From contig JBGAWE010000014.1 of assembly GCA_044227705.1 (NCBI GenBank), forward strand, positions 1 to 35,478: a stretch of DNA of 35,478 nt, written 5' to 3'. The stretch is from JANOQP01 sp044227705. Lineage in GTDB: Bacteria > Bacteroidota > Bacteroidia > Chitinophagales > Saprospiraceae. Numbering within the stretch: the first letter of the stretch is position 1; every line of letters starts with the position of its first letter. Of this stretch, positions 19,106-27,674 are shown one piece after another. The notes below the pieces were generated by a model. The model did not search any database. It worked only from the letters and a program-made list of their open reading frames with translations, and was not told the DNA's origin. The position numbers were made by a program, and so were the translations under genes.

Positions 19106-19840
19106 ATGAAATGCATCATCGTTGACGACGAGCCACTCGCCCGGCAGGGCATCCTCCTCCACGTTCAGGAGGTCAGTTTTTTGGAGGCCGTCGGCGAGTT
19201 CTCCAACCCCATCGCCGCGAACAACTTCCTCGCACACAACGAGGTCGACCTCATGTTCCTCGACATCGAGATGCCCGGATTCTCGGGCCTCGACTTCCTC
19301 CGCTCGCTGCAAAAACGCCCGGCCGTCATCATCACGACGGCCTACCCGGAGTTCGCGCTCGCCGGCTTCGAGCTGAACGTCGTTGATTATCTGGTCAAGC
19401 CCATCCGCCTCGACCATTTTTTGAAGGCCGTCAACAAGGTCAAGGAGCACGCCGACCTACAGGCCGCCGCCCGCGCGCATCAACCCGAGGCCTCCGCGAC
19501 GCCCGACTACATCTACATCAAGAGCGACCGGAAGTTCGTCAAACTCTTTTTTCGCGACATCTCCTTTATAAAAGGGATGAAAGACTACGTCGTCGTCCAC
19601 GCCGGCAAGGAGCGCATCATGACCGCGATGAACATCAAGACCATCCACGAGCAACTGCCGCCCGCGACCTTCGCCCGCGTCTCGAAAAGCCATATCATCA
19701 ACATCGACTACATCGCCTCCATCGACCAGGAAAGCATCCAGCTCGTCGGCCTGTCGACCGAGGAAATCCCGCTCGGCGACACCTACCGCGACGACTTCAT
19801 GGCCCGCTACGTCCGTTCAAACCTCGTCCAGCGCAAATGA
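19106..19840 (+). CDS. LytTR-family response regulator
   Basis: The 244-residue product pairs a receiver domain (1-120; acidic pocket VDDEP at 6-10, phosphoacceptor D53 in MFLDIEMPGFSGLD, then ITTAYPEFA and VDYLVKPIR with the conserved Lys) with a C-terminal LytTR DNA-binding domain (about 142-240; YIYIKSDRKFVKLFFRDISFI, FARVSKSHIINIDYI). LytTR proteins bind paired direct repeats upstream of target genes. ATG 19106 begins the receiver domain directly. Its stop codon overlaps the ATG of the following permease gene (ATGA, 19837-19840), so translation of the two is coupled. That is unusual for an OppC-type gene and suggests a functional tie. Confidence 0.97.
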   Translation: MKCIIVDDEPLARQGILLHVQEVSFLEAVGEFSNPIAANNFLAHNEVDLMFLDIEMPGFSGLDFLRSLQKRPAVIITTAYPEFALAGFELNVVDYLVKPIRLDHFLKAVNKVKEHADLQAAARAHQPEASATPDYIYIKSDRKFVKLFFRDISFIKGMKDYVVVHAGKERIMTAMNIKTIHEQLPPATFARVSKSHIINIDYIASIDQESIQLVGLSTEEIPLGDTYRDDFMARYVRSNLVQRK

Positions 19841-21246
19841 TTCGACGGCTTTGGCGTGAAAATCGCGGCGGCCGCACCGGCCTCGCCATCCTCGCCGGTC
19901 TGGCCTTTTCGGCTCTTTTCGGCGACTTTTTGGCGACCGACCGGCCCCTTTTCTGTGTTTTTGATGGAAAAACCTACTGGCCCGCCCTGCGCGGTGCCGC
20001 CGTCGACCTGGGCCTGACGAAATGGCCCGAACCCTTTCTGACCGAGAACTGGCGCGACCTGCGTTTTGAAAAAACCGTCCTCGCCCCCATCCCCTACGCC
20101 GCCACGAACCTCGATTCGAAGAACACCAATTGCCGCTCCCCCTTCGGTTTTCAGGACGTCCCGTCGAAAAGGTATCGCCACTGGCTCGGCACCGACTCGC
20201 AGGGCCGCGACGTCGCCGCCGGTCTCATCCGGGGCGCGAGGGTCGCTCTGACGGTCGGCGTGGTTGCCGTCTCGATTTCCGCCTTTTTGGGAATCCTGCT
20301 CGGCGGGCTGGCCGGGTATTTCGGCGACAACCGCCTCCGCTGGTCGCGCATCCGGTTGATTGTCAACAGTTTGTGTGCCTTTGCCGCCTTGTTTTGGGGA
20401 CTCATCGCCCGCAGCTTTTGGCTCGATTCGGGCCTCGAGTGGCTGAAAAGCGCGGCCCTCGCCGCCGTGATTTTTTGGGCCGGAAACCTTCTTTCTAAAA
20501 AACTCGAAGCTGCCAGCCCCTCTTTTTTGAAAAAGAAGCTCACCATCCCCGCCGACCTGATCATCATGCGATTGGCCGAGGTTTTCAACGGCATCCCGCG
20601 CCTCATCCTGTTTTTCGCCGTCGCCGCAATCCTCTCGAAGCCGTCGCTCGGCACCATCGTCGCCATCATCGGTGCGGTCGGCTGGACGGGCATCGCCCGC
20701 TTCACCCGCGCAGAGATGCTCCGAATCCGCGAACTGGGCTACATCGAGAACGCCCGGATGCTCGGCTTCCCCGACTGGAAAATCCTCCGCCGCCACGCGA
20801 TGCCGAACGCGCTCGGCCCGGTGCTCGTCGCGCTGACCTTCGGGGTCGGAAACGCGATTTTGCTCGAGGCCTTCCTCTCCTTCCTCGGTATTGGCGTGAG
20901 CGGCGATGTCGTCACTTGGGGATCGATGCTCAACGAGGGGCGCAACCACTTCGAGGCGCCTTGGCTCGTCGTACTGCCGGGGCTGATGCTGTTCCTGACG
21001 ACCTTCGCATTCAACCTTTTGGGCGAGGCGGCGGGGCAGGTTTTGAACAACCTTTTGGGCGTGGCGGGGGGCCTGGTTTTTAAACCGATCCCCGTCTACC
21101 GTGGCCGTTGTTGGCGACCCCCCAAACAACGGCCACAAGTCATTGATTATCAACAAGGTAAAAGTCCATGTCTACCGACATCCTCGAAAAATACGCCCAC
21201 CTCCTCGTCCACTACTGCCTCGGTGTGCGGAAGGGCGACAAGGTGA
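19837..21246 (+). CDS. OppC/DppC-type ABC transporter permease, C-terminus probably overrun by a frameshift
   Basis: This is an inner-membrane permease of the peptide/nickel ABC importer family. HWLGTDSQGRDVAAGLIRGARVALTVG is the typical OppC entry to the membrane domain, and the EAA loop is ENARMLGFPDWKILRRHAMPNALG. There is a large variable part before the core (about 1-105) and an extra pair of helices around 165-220. As read, the frame runs to 21246 and overlaps the next gene by 79 bases, with a tail (YRGRCWRPPKQRPQVIDYQQ...) unlike any permease. One added G in the run at 21066-21071 would end the protein at TAA 21081-21083 (about 415 residues), just before a stem-loop at 21101-21136. I think 21083 is the true end. 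No OppB, ATPase or binding protein lies nearby. Confidence 0.88.
   Translation: MIRRLWRENRGGRTGLAILAGLAFSALFGDFLATDRPLFCVFDGKTYWPALRGAAVDLGLTKWPEPFLTENWRDLRFEKTVLAPIPYAATNLDSKNTNCRSPFGFQDVPSKRYRHWLGTDSQGRDVAAGLIRGARVALTVGVVAVSISAFLGILLGGLAGYFGDNRLRWSRIRLIVNSLCAFAALFWGLIARSFWLDSGLEWLKSAALAAVIFWAGNLLSKKLEAASPSFLKKKLTIPADLIIMRLAEVFNGIPRLILFFAVAAILSKPSLGTIVAIIGAVGWTGIARFTRAEMLRIRELGYIENARMLGFPDWKILRRHAMPNALGPVLVALTFGVGNAILLEAFLSFLGIGVSGDVVTWGSMLNEGRNHFEAPWLVVLPGLMLFLTTFAFNLLGEAAGQVLNNLLGVAGGLVFKPIPVYRGRCWRPPKQRPQVIDYQQGKSPCLPTSSKNTPTSSSTTASVCGRATR
21101..21136. terminator. Stem-loop between permease and aminopeptidase genes
   Basis: Perfect 12-base arms (gtggccgttgtt at 21101-21112 and its complement at 21125-21136) around a 12-base loop. 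No T run follows, so it may attenuate rather than stop transcription. It lies inside the overrun tail of the permease frame, supporting an earlier true stop at 21083. Confidence 0.55.
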
Positions 21247-22271
21247 TGGTTTCATCCTCCACGCTCGGCGAGCCGCTCGTCCGGGAGGTCTACCGCGAGG
21301 CACTGGCGGCGGGCGCAGCGGTCGTTGAGGCGGAGCTTTCTTTTCGGGGAAAAGAACTCATTTTCCTCCAAAACGCCGACGACGCGGCCCTCGCCACCCC
21401 GCCGCCCGCCTATCAAAACGCGGTGGAAAACTTCGACTGTCACCTGACCATCCGCGCCCCGTTCAACCTGCGCGAGATGCAGGCCGCGCCCGCCGACCGC
21501 TCCCGGCTCCGCAGCGAGGCGATGGCCCCGATTTCAAAGACTTGGAGCGAACGAACGGCCACCCGCGCCCTGCGCCGCACCCTCTGCCAATGGCCGACCG
21601 ACGCCTCGGCGCAGGAAGCTGCGATGAGCTTGGAGGAGTACGAAAGGTTTGTCTTTTCTGCCTGCAAACTCTTTGAGCAAGACCCGCGAGCCGCTTGGCT
21701 CGACGTGCGCAAAAACCAGCAGCGCATCGTCGACCGGTTGAACCGCGCCGAGCGGGTGCGCTATCGAAGCCCGCTTTTCGACATCAGCTTTGGCACGAAA
21801 GGGCGCGTCTGGATAAATTCCGACGGCCAGACCAACATGCCCTCCGGCGAGGTCTACACCAGCCCGGTCGAGGACTCGGTTGAGGGCGTCGTGCATTTCA
21901 CCCACCCGTGCATCTATCAGGGGAACGAGGTCGAGGGCGTGACGTTGACCGTCAAAAACGGCCTGATTGAACGTTGGGAGGCCCGGCGCGGCGGCGACTT
22001 TTTGGACGCGATTTTCGACCTGCCCGGCACCCGCCGCTTCGGCGAGGCAGCCATCGGAACCAACTACGGCATCGACCGACTGACGAAAAACATCCTCTTC
22101 GACGAAAAAATGGGCGGAACGATCCACATGGCCATCGGGCAGAGCTACCTCCAGACGGGCGGGCTGAACCAGTCGCCCGTCCATTGGGACATGATAACCG
22201 ACATGACCGACGGGGGCGAAATCCTCGCCGACGGCGAAGTCATCTACCGAGACGGCCAGTTTTTGATTTGA
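21168..22271 (+). CDS. M29-family aminopeptidase
   Basis: The 367-residue product matches the M29 thermophilic-type aminopeptidases (AmpS/AmpT), cytoplasmic metalloenzymes that release N-terminal residues from peptides. The expected ligands and active-site residues appear in order: E228 (MPSGEVYTSP), E293 (RRFGEAAIGTN), H320 (GGTIHMAIGQSY), Y327, H339 and D341 (SPVHWDMI). The length is near 370, somewhat shorter than the approximately 400-residue archetypes, with a compact N-terminal domain. ATG 21168 is the natural start; the overlap with the upstream frame is probably artificial. It follows a permease of the peptide importer family on the same strand, which fits peptide use. It ends 6 bases from convergent recQ. 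Confidence 0.93.
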   Translation: MSTDILEKYAHLLVHYCLGVRKGDKVMVSSSTLGEPLVREVYREALAAGAAVVEAELSFRGKELIFLQNADDAALATPPPAYQNAVENFDCHLTIRAPFNLREMQAAPADRSRLRSEAMAPISKTWSERTATRALRRTLCQWPTDASAQEAAMSLEEYERFVFSACKLFEQDPRAAWLDVRKNQQRIVDRLNRAERVRYRSPLFDISFGTKGRVWINSDGQTNMPSGEVYTSPVEDSVEGVVHFTHPCIYQGNEVEGVTLTVKNGLIERWEARRGGDFLDAIFDLPGTRRFGEAAIGTNYGIDRLTKNILFDEKMGGTIHMAIGQSYLQTGGLNQSPVHWDMITDMTDGGEILADGEVIYRDGQFLI

Positions 22272-22277
22272 AAAAAA

Positions 22278-24578
22278 TCAAACCGCCGCGCCCTCTCGCG
22301 CTGCGTGGGCAACCGAAAGGCGGATTTGCTCATAAGAATACCGCCCGGCGAAGTGGTCGAAAATGTGCGAGAGCTGATAGGGCTTTTCGAAGTTGGGCAA
22401 CGACCCGCAGATTATGTCCAGTTCCTCCGCCCTCACCCATTTATCAATCGGCACCTCGCCGCCGCGCTCGTAGACGGTGGCGAGGTGCGAGACGATGGTT
22501 GTCGGGCTCAACCCCCGCTCGAGGGCGATGGCCTCCACGTTTTTTCCCTGTTTGAACAGGTCGAACGTGATGTCGAACGTGCGCGGCTTCGGCGCGGCGG
22601 GGTCGGCGGCGGCAACCGGCCCGGGCGGGCTTGCCAATCTGGCGGGGCCGGGCGCGGTGGTGACCGGTTTCGGCATAGCCGGTCGCGGCGGGGTCGGCGG
22701 CGGGGCTGCTTGAACGGAAACCGGCCTCGGCAGCTCCTTTTCCTCCGAAAACTGGACAATTGCCTCCAAAAACTGCTTCCCGTAAAGCTCCCATTTTTTC
22801 TCGCCCATGCCCGGCACCTGCATCATCGCGGCCTCGTCGTGCGGGCGGCGGGCGGCCATTTCTTGCAGCGTCGCGTCGCCGAAGACGATGTACGGCGGCA
22901 CGCTGTTCTTCTGCGCGACCTCCCGCCGCAGCACCCGCAGCCGCTCGAAAAGCTCGGGCAGGAACTCGGGCCGCGCCCGCTCGGCGACCGGCTTCGACTG
23001 TGTCTTTTCGAGGAGTTTTTGAGCAACGGCCTCCGCGTCCTTTTCCATCTTCGTCATCGGGCGGACGAGCGAGACGGGCTTCTTTTCAAACAAAACCGCG
23101 TTCGCCGCCTCCGTCAGCCGCAGCACGTTGCCCTGGTCGTAGGCGACCTCCAAAAGACCCAACTGGAGGAGCTGCCCGAGGTAGGCCGTCCATTCCCAAA
23201 CCGAGAACTCTCGGCCCGCGCCGAAGGTTTTTATCTTGTCGAAACCGGCCCGCAGAATCTCCTGCCGGTTCGAGCCGCGCAGCACGTCGATGAGCAGGTT
23301 CATGCCCACTTTCTCGCCGCAGCGATGGACGGCGGACAGTGCTTTTTGCGCGATGACCGTCCCGTCGATGTACTGCGGCGGGTGCTTGCAGACGTCGCAG
23401 TTGCCACAGTTTCTATCGAAATTCTCTGAAAAGTAGGCCAAAAGCATCCGCCTCCGGCAGATTTTGGCCTCGGCGTACTCGAACATCCGGTCGAGCTTCG
23501 CCAGCTGAAGCTCGCGCTGGGCGGCGGGGATTTCGTCCTTCGAGAGCATCTCGCGCAGGCTCGTCAAATCGGCCCAGCTCGAAAAAAGCAGTGTGTCGGT
23601 CGGCAGCCCGTCGCGCCCGCCGCGCCCGATTTCCTGATAGTAGCCCTCGATGTTTTTCGGCAGGTTCCAGTGGACGACCCAGCGGACGTTCGACTTGTCG
23701 ATGCCCATCCCGAAGGCGATGGTGGCGACGATGACCGGCGTGCGGTCGTTGATGAAATCCTCCTGCACCTGCGCCCTTTTTCTCGGCTCCAAACCGGCGT
23801 GGTAGTGGTCAGCGGGGATGCCCTTCGAGCGCAGTTTTTCAGCGACCTGTTCGCAGGTGTTGCGCGAGAGGCAGTAGACGATGCCCGACTGGCCGCCCTT
23901 GTTTTTGAGAAAATCCATCAGCTGCTCGAACCGCTTCTGCCCCGGCCGGACGGTGAGCGAGAGGTTGGGCCGGTCGAACGAGGCGAGGTGGACGAACGGC
24001 TCCCGCAGCCCGAGTTGAGTGGCGATGTCGCGCCGCGTGATTTTGTCGGCCGTCGCCGTCAGGGCCACAATCGGGGTGCCTGGAAACTGCTCACGGATGA
24101 TTTTGAGCTGCGTGTATTCCGGCCTGAAATCATGCCCCCAAGCACTGATGCAATGCGCCTCGTCGATGGCGAACAGACTGATTTTCAACGACTTGCACAT
24201 CGTCAGGAAACCGCCGCTCAACAGCTTTTCGGGCGAGACGTATAGCAGTTTCACCTCCCCGGCGAAGAGCTTGTCCTCCACTTCTTTTTGCTGCGCGAAA
24301 TCCTGCGAGGAGTTGAGGAAGGCCGCCGCGATGCCGTTTCCGCGCAGGCCCTCGACCTGGTCTTTCATCAGGGAAATCAGCGGCGAGACGACGACGCAGA
24401 CGCCCTCCATCGTCACGGCGGGGATTTGGAAGCAGATGCTCTTCCCGCCGCCGGTCGGCATCAGCACGAGGGTGTCGATGCCCGCATAGAGCTGCTCGAT
24501 GATTTCGGCCTGCCCCGGTCGGAAGGTGTCGTAGCCGAAATATTTCTTCAGGGCGGCCCGTGCGTCGGTCAGTGTCAT
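22278..24578 (-). CDS. recQ: ATP-dependent DNA helicase RecQ with C-terminal HTH extension
   Basis: RecQ is a 3'-5' helicase in recombination and replication-fork repair. The 766-residue product has, in order: the helicase core (motif 0 FGYDTFRPGQAEII; Walker A PTGGGKS at 41-47; DEAH at 139-142; YYQEIGRGGRDG), the zinc-binding part (CRRR...CGNCDVC), the RQC winged helix, an HRDC domain (about 560-625; PPYIVFGDATLQEMAARRP), a Pro/Ala-rich linker (about 640-685) and a final helix-turn-helix domain of HTH_40 type (KNVEAIALERGLSPTTIVSHL). This last domain is common in Bacteroidota and Firmicutes RecQ and absent from E. coli RecQ. ATG 24578 is preferred to 24602, which adds only eight unconserved residues. 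Confidence 0.97.
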   Translation of the reverse strand: MTLTDARAALKKYFGYDTFRPGQAEIIEQLYAGIDTLVLMPTGGGKSICFQIPAVTMEGVCVVVSPLISLMKDQVEGLRGNGIAAAFLNSSQDFAQQKEVEDKLFAGEVKLLYVSPEKLLSGGFLTMCKSLKISLFAIDEAHCISAWGHDFRPEYTQLKIIREQFPGTPIVALTATADKITRRDIATQLGLREPFVHLASFDRPNLSLTVRPGQKRFEQLMDFLKNKGGQSGIVYCLSRNTCEQVAEKLRSKGIPADHYHAGLEPRKRAQVQEDFINDRTPVIVATIAFGMGIDKSNVRWVVHWNLPKNIEGYYQEIGRGGRDGLPTDTLLFSSWADLTSLREMLSKDEIPAAQRELQLAKLDRMFEYAEAKICRRRMLLAYFSENFDRNCGNCDVCKHPPQYIDGTVIAQKALSAVHRCGEKVGMNLLIDVLRGSNRQEILRAGFDKIKTFGAGREFSVWEWTAYLGQLLQLGLLEVAYDQGNVLRLTEAANAVLFEKKPVSLVRPMTKMEKDAEAVAQKLLEKTQSKPVAERARPEFLPELFERLRVLRREVAQKNSVPPYIVFGDATLQEMAARRPHDEAAMMQVPGMGEKKWELYGKQFLEAIVQFSEEKELPRPVSVQAAPPPTPPRPAMPKPVTTAPGPARLASPPGPVAAADPAAPKPRTFDITFDLFKQGKNVEAIALERGLSPTTIVSHLATVYERGGEVPIDKWVRAEELDIICGSLPNFEKPYQLSHIFDHFAGRYSYEQIRLSVAHAAREGAAV

Positions 24579-24680
24579 AGCCGTTCTCGATAATTGTTGC
24601 AAAAGTGGAAAGGCCGGCCGGGATTTTTGGATATTTTAAAAGAAATTGTTTTTCATAAATTGAGTTCGCACACAGGTTTG

Positions 24681-24728
24681 GCGGATTGGGCGCGGTTCTT
24701 TTCGTGTGCAGATCCGCGCCCAACCCGC
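24681..24728. terminator. Stem-loop after the secreted metalloprotease gene
   Basis: Arms of 15 bases (24681-24695 and 24714-24728, one mismatch) around an 18-base loop, starting 23 bases downstream of the metalloprotease stop on the minus strand. No T run follows on that strand, so it is a possible Rho-independent-like or mRNA-stabilising structure. Confidence 0.5.
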
Positions 24729-24750
24729 CCCGTCCGAGTGCCGTCGAAAA

Positions 24751-27276
24751 TCAGAACTTGACGAATCGCCCCGTCCAAACCGCCCTTTCCGACCGGGCGA
24801 CGGCCACGAAACTGCCCGACGGCAAATCCGCGAGGTCGATTTCACGCCCGCCGTCGAGCCGGATTTTTTTCAAAAAGACCCCGGCCGCGCTGAAGATTTC
24901 CACGTCGAGCGGCCCGTCTTCGGCGACGGAGATCACGGCATTTTCAAAAACCGGGTTCGGCTCGATGGCCATCGCCCCGCCGACCGCGCCCGTCGAGACG
25001 GCCCGGACGGGCGAGTAGCAGGTCGTCGAGCAGCCGGCTTCTTCCTCGAAAAAGAGCCGATAATAATAGGACTGGCCGGGCCGGGCATCTTCATCGAGGA
25101 AGGAATAGGCGCGCTCCGAGCGGCTTTCCCCAGCACTTTTCACAAAGCCAAGTGGTTGAAAATCAACGGATTCGCCCGTCGCCCGCTCGACGAGGAAGCC
25201 ACGGAGGCCGCTCTCGGAGGCGGTCTCCCAGTCGAGCCTCACCTGATTTTTTGAAACCGGCCGCGCCGAGAAGCCGGTCAGCTCGAGCGGCAGCGCGGCA
25301 CTGATGGTGAAGTTGCTGTTCGACACGTCGTAATAGTAGTTGCCGACGGCGCGGACCATGATTCGGTTGGTCGAGCCTTGCGGCGTGCCGACGGGGAGCG
25401 TGACCATCTGTGAGCCGTCGTTCGCGGTGGCGGTGGCGAGGGTGGTTGAAAAATTGACCCCGCCGTCGGTCGAGAGCAGGATGTCGACCGTCGAGGCGGT
25501 GCCGATGGGCGTCCATGTTACCGTCGGGTTGAAGTTGAGCGGCCAGTTGACGCCGGCGAGGGTCGGGTAGTTGACCGTGAACGGGGCGCCCGTCGTGGAG
25601 GTCGTCAGCGAGATGGCGGTCGTGGCCGAGGCCGTGATGCCGAGCGAGGCGGCTGGGAACTGAGTGGTGCAGCCGCCGAGGGGGTTGTTGTCGAAGACGG
25701 AGAGGCGGAAAAAGAGCGTCCGCGCGACGGTCGGCAGCACCTCCCAGGTCGAGGTCGTGCCGGCGACGACGGTGGCCAGCTTCGGGAAGTAGCGCGCGGC
25801 CGCGCTCGTGCCCTCCCATGAGCGGAAGAGCGGCCCCTTTGTGTTGCTCCCGACAGGCGGCATGGTGGCGAGGCTGCCCGAGGTGTGCGGGTTGTACTGC
25901 TCCCAGAGATAGGCGACGGCGTCGCCGTTCGGGTCGGTCGCTGCGCCTGTCAGGACGAAGGGCGTGGCCGTCGGGATGGTGGCGCTGGAAATCGTGGCAA
26001 TGGTCGGCGGCGAGTTGCCGTTGGCCGTCTCCACTTCGCAGGTGTGCGCGGCCACCTGGATGCCGATTTCGAGAAGGCTGGCCGTGTGGAAATAGGCGTC
26101 TGAGTGCGGCTGGATGTCGGTCGAACCGCAGATGCCGGCATAGGCCATGATGGTCGTGCCGCTGCCCGGCTCGAAGGCGCGGGAGTTGCTCATGTTGCCG
26201 TTGCAGGAGCCGACGTTGGAGTAGAAGGTGTGGTTGGCGCCGAACTGGTGGCCCATCTCGTGCGCGACATAGTCGATGTCGAACGGGTCGCCGACGGGCG
26301 AGGAGCTGCCGGTGACGCCCCGCGCCTTGAGGGTGGAACTGCACGGGCCGTTCAGGTTGGCCACTCCGCCGCCGCCGGTCGAGAAGACATGGCCGACGTC
26401 GTAGTTGGCCGTGCCGATGACGGCGTCGCAGTTCGTCTGGTTCTCGCCGAGCATGGTTGATCCGCTGCTGTTGGTGTAAGGGTCGGTGGCACCGTTGAGA
26501 TAGATGATAGCGGTGTCGTTGGCGACCATCGTCATGTGGACGGCGAGCTGCTTTTCATATACACCGTTGACGCGGGTCATCGAGGTGTTCATCGCGGCGA
26601 GGGCGAGGGCCTTCGTGCCGCCGCAAAAGGTGGCGTACTCGCCCGTGCAGGCCAGCGCGAGCCGGTAAGTGTGGAGCTTGCCGCAGTCGCCCGCCCTCCA
26701 GTTGTTCGATACAGGCTCGTCGAGCGGCGCCCGGTCGTCGAAGGCGCACTCCATCGTCTTTTGGCAGGTCTTGTAGAACTCGCTGCGCTCGTAGACGATA
26801 TAGTCGCCCACGTTCCCCCGGGCATACGGGTCGATAAAAATAGACCCGAAGACGGGCGAAAGGATCATCGCATGGAACCCCATCGGGGTGTGGTCGAAGC
26901 GGACGGTCGTCCCGTCTCCCGCCGTGCTCTTCCCAGAAAAGGAGCGTATGTCGGGGAACGCCCGGCAAAGCTCCGGGGCCATGACCGGCATCTCCCAGAC
27001 GAGGAAGTCGACCGTCCGGCCGTCGGCCAGCGGCAGGGCGAGGGGCAGGCCCTCCGTCTCGTGCGCCACGATCTTCTCCATCGGCGGCGCGGCGGCGAGC
27101 CAGTTCTTCAAGTTTTCAAACTCAAAACCGACCGTCCGGTAGCTGGCCGGGACGATCCAGCGCGGGGCGTTTTGAACGATGGAGGATTCGGCGACGTCGC
27201 GGAAAAAAACGGGCGACTGCGCCGTCAGTGGCCGAGCCAAAAGCAAGGCGACCAGGGCGAGAAAAGGAAAGCGCAT
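24751..27276 (-). CDS. Secreted reprolysin-like metalloprotease with T9SS sorting domain
   Basis: The 841-residue product starts with a signal peptide (MRFPFLALVALLLARPLTAQ), then a propeptide-like region (about 25-195), then a zincin catalytic domain (about 200-430). The zinc site is HEMGHQFGANH (H339, E340, H343, H349) and the Met-turn is TTIMAYAG (Met377), as in the reprolysin-like M12B group. Several Cys suggest disulfides. Ig-like/FN3-like beta domains follow (about 440-760), including TGFSARPVSKNQVRLDWETA. The last 70 residues are a T9SS type A sorting domain (AIEPNPVFENAVISV...DLADLPSGSFVAVARS...GRFVKF), so export is via Sec, then T9SS, to the surface or medium. ATG 27276 begins the signal peptide. 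The substrate is unknown. Confidence 0.93.
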   Translation of the reverse strand: MRFPFLALVALLLARPLTAQSPVFFRDVAESSIVQNAPRWIVPASYRTVGFEFENLKNWLAAAPPMEKIVAHETEGLPLALPLADGRTVDFLVWEMPVMAPELCRAFPDIRSFSGKSTAGDGTTVRFDHTPMGFHAMILSPVFGSIFIDPYARGNVGDYIVYERSEFYKTCQKTMECAFDDRAPLDEPVSNNWRAGDCGKLHTYRLALACTGEYATFCGGTKALALAAMNTSMTRVNGVYEKQLAVHMTMVANDTAIIYLNGATDPYTNSSGSTMLGENQTNCDAVIGTANYDVGHVFSTGGGGVANLNGPCSSTLKARGVTGSSSPVGDPFDIDYVAHEMGHQFGANHTFYSNVGSCNGNMSNSRAFEPGSGTTIMAYAGICGSTDIQPHSDAYFHTASLLEIGIQVAAHTCEVETANGNSPPTIATISSATIPTATPFVLTGAATDPNGDAVAYLWEQYNPHTSGSLATMPPVGSNTKGPLFRSWEGTSAAARYFPKLATVVAGTTSTWEVLPTVARTLFFRLSVFDNNPLGGCTTQFPAASLGITASATTAISLTTSTTGAPFTVNYPTLAGVNWPLNFNPTVTWTPIGTASTVDILLSTDGGVNFSTTLATATANDGSQMVTLPVGTPQGSTNRIMVRAVGNYYYDVSNSNFTISAALPLELTGFSARPVSKNQVRLDWETASESGLRGFLVERATGESVDFQPLGFVKSAGESRSERAYSFLDEDARPGQSYYYRLFFEEEAGCSTTCYSPVRAVSTGAVGGAMAIEPNPVFENAVISVAEDGPLDVEIFSAAGVFLKKIRLDGGREIDLADLPSGSFVAVARSERAVWTGRFVKF

Positions 27277-27557
27277 GGGCGGACAGGGAATGTTGGAATA
27301 GTTTGAACCGACCGTTTCCACTGTCTTCTGGTGCGCGGCCGCAAAGGAACCAAAACCGCCCGTTTTCGAAGGGCTTCTCGCTCAAATCGGGGGAAGCCGC
27401 AGTTATGGGCTGTGCCGCACAGACAACGCTGCGCAACCTGTGCATCTTTGGCCCCGTTCGGGGCCGGGCAGCGGTTCGGGCCGGCCTGGCATCTTTTCGA
27501 GCGGCCACTTTTGACAAAGTTGCCTGCTCGCTAAACCATCGCCCCTTTTGATGGTCG

Positions 27558-27578
27558 AAACTGCGTCCGCAGTTTTTT
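27558..27578 (+). terminator. Short hairpin with T run in intergenic DNA
   Basis: AAACTGC (27558-27564) and GCAGTTT (27569-27575) pair around a 4-base loop and run into six T. No plus-strand gene ends just upstream, so it may instead be a dispersed small palindrome. Confidence 0.3.
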
Positions 27579-27608
27579 CAGCCCCTTCCTTCCTTCTTCG
27601 ACGAATAG

Positions 27609-27624
27609 ACAGACTGAAGTCTGT
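27609..27624. repeat. Small perfect palindrome ACAGACT-GA-AGTCTGT
   Basis: Two 7-base arms with a 2-base spacer, 50 bases upstream of the FN3 gene start. It could be an operator for that gene or a copy of a dispersed palindromic repeat. Confidence 0.35.
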
Positions 27625-27674
27625 GCTACGCCCAACTATCTGATTTTCAATTCTTTACAAACAAATTTCATTTC

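Larger units (their letters stand above)
27277..27674. other. 398-base intergenic region between divergent secreted-protein genes
   Basis: No gene is supported here. On the minus strand a weak -7-like box TTCCTTTG (27342-27349) could serve the metalloprotease. On the plus side are two small perfect palindromes (27558-27575 and 27609-27624) and an AT-rich stretch (27640-27674) just before the FN3 gene, where no TAnnTTTG box is visible. Short open frames here have no recognisable product. Confidence 0.6.
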
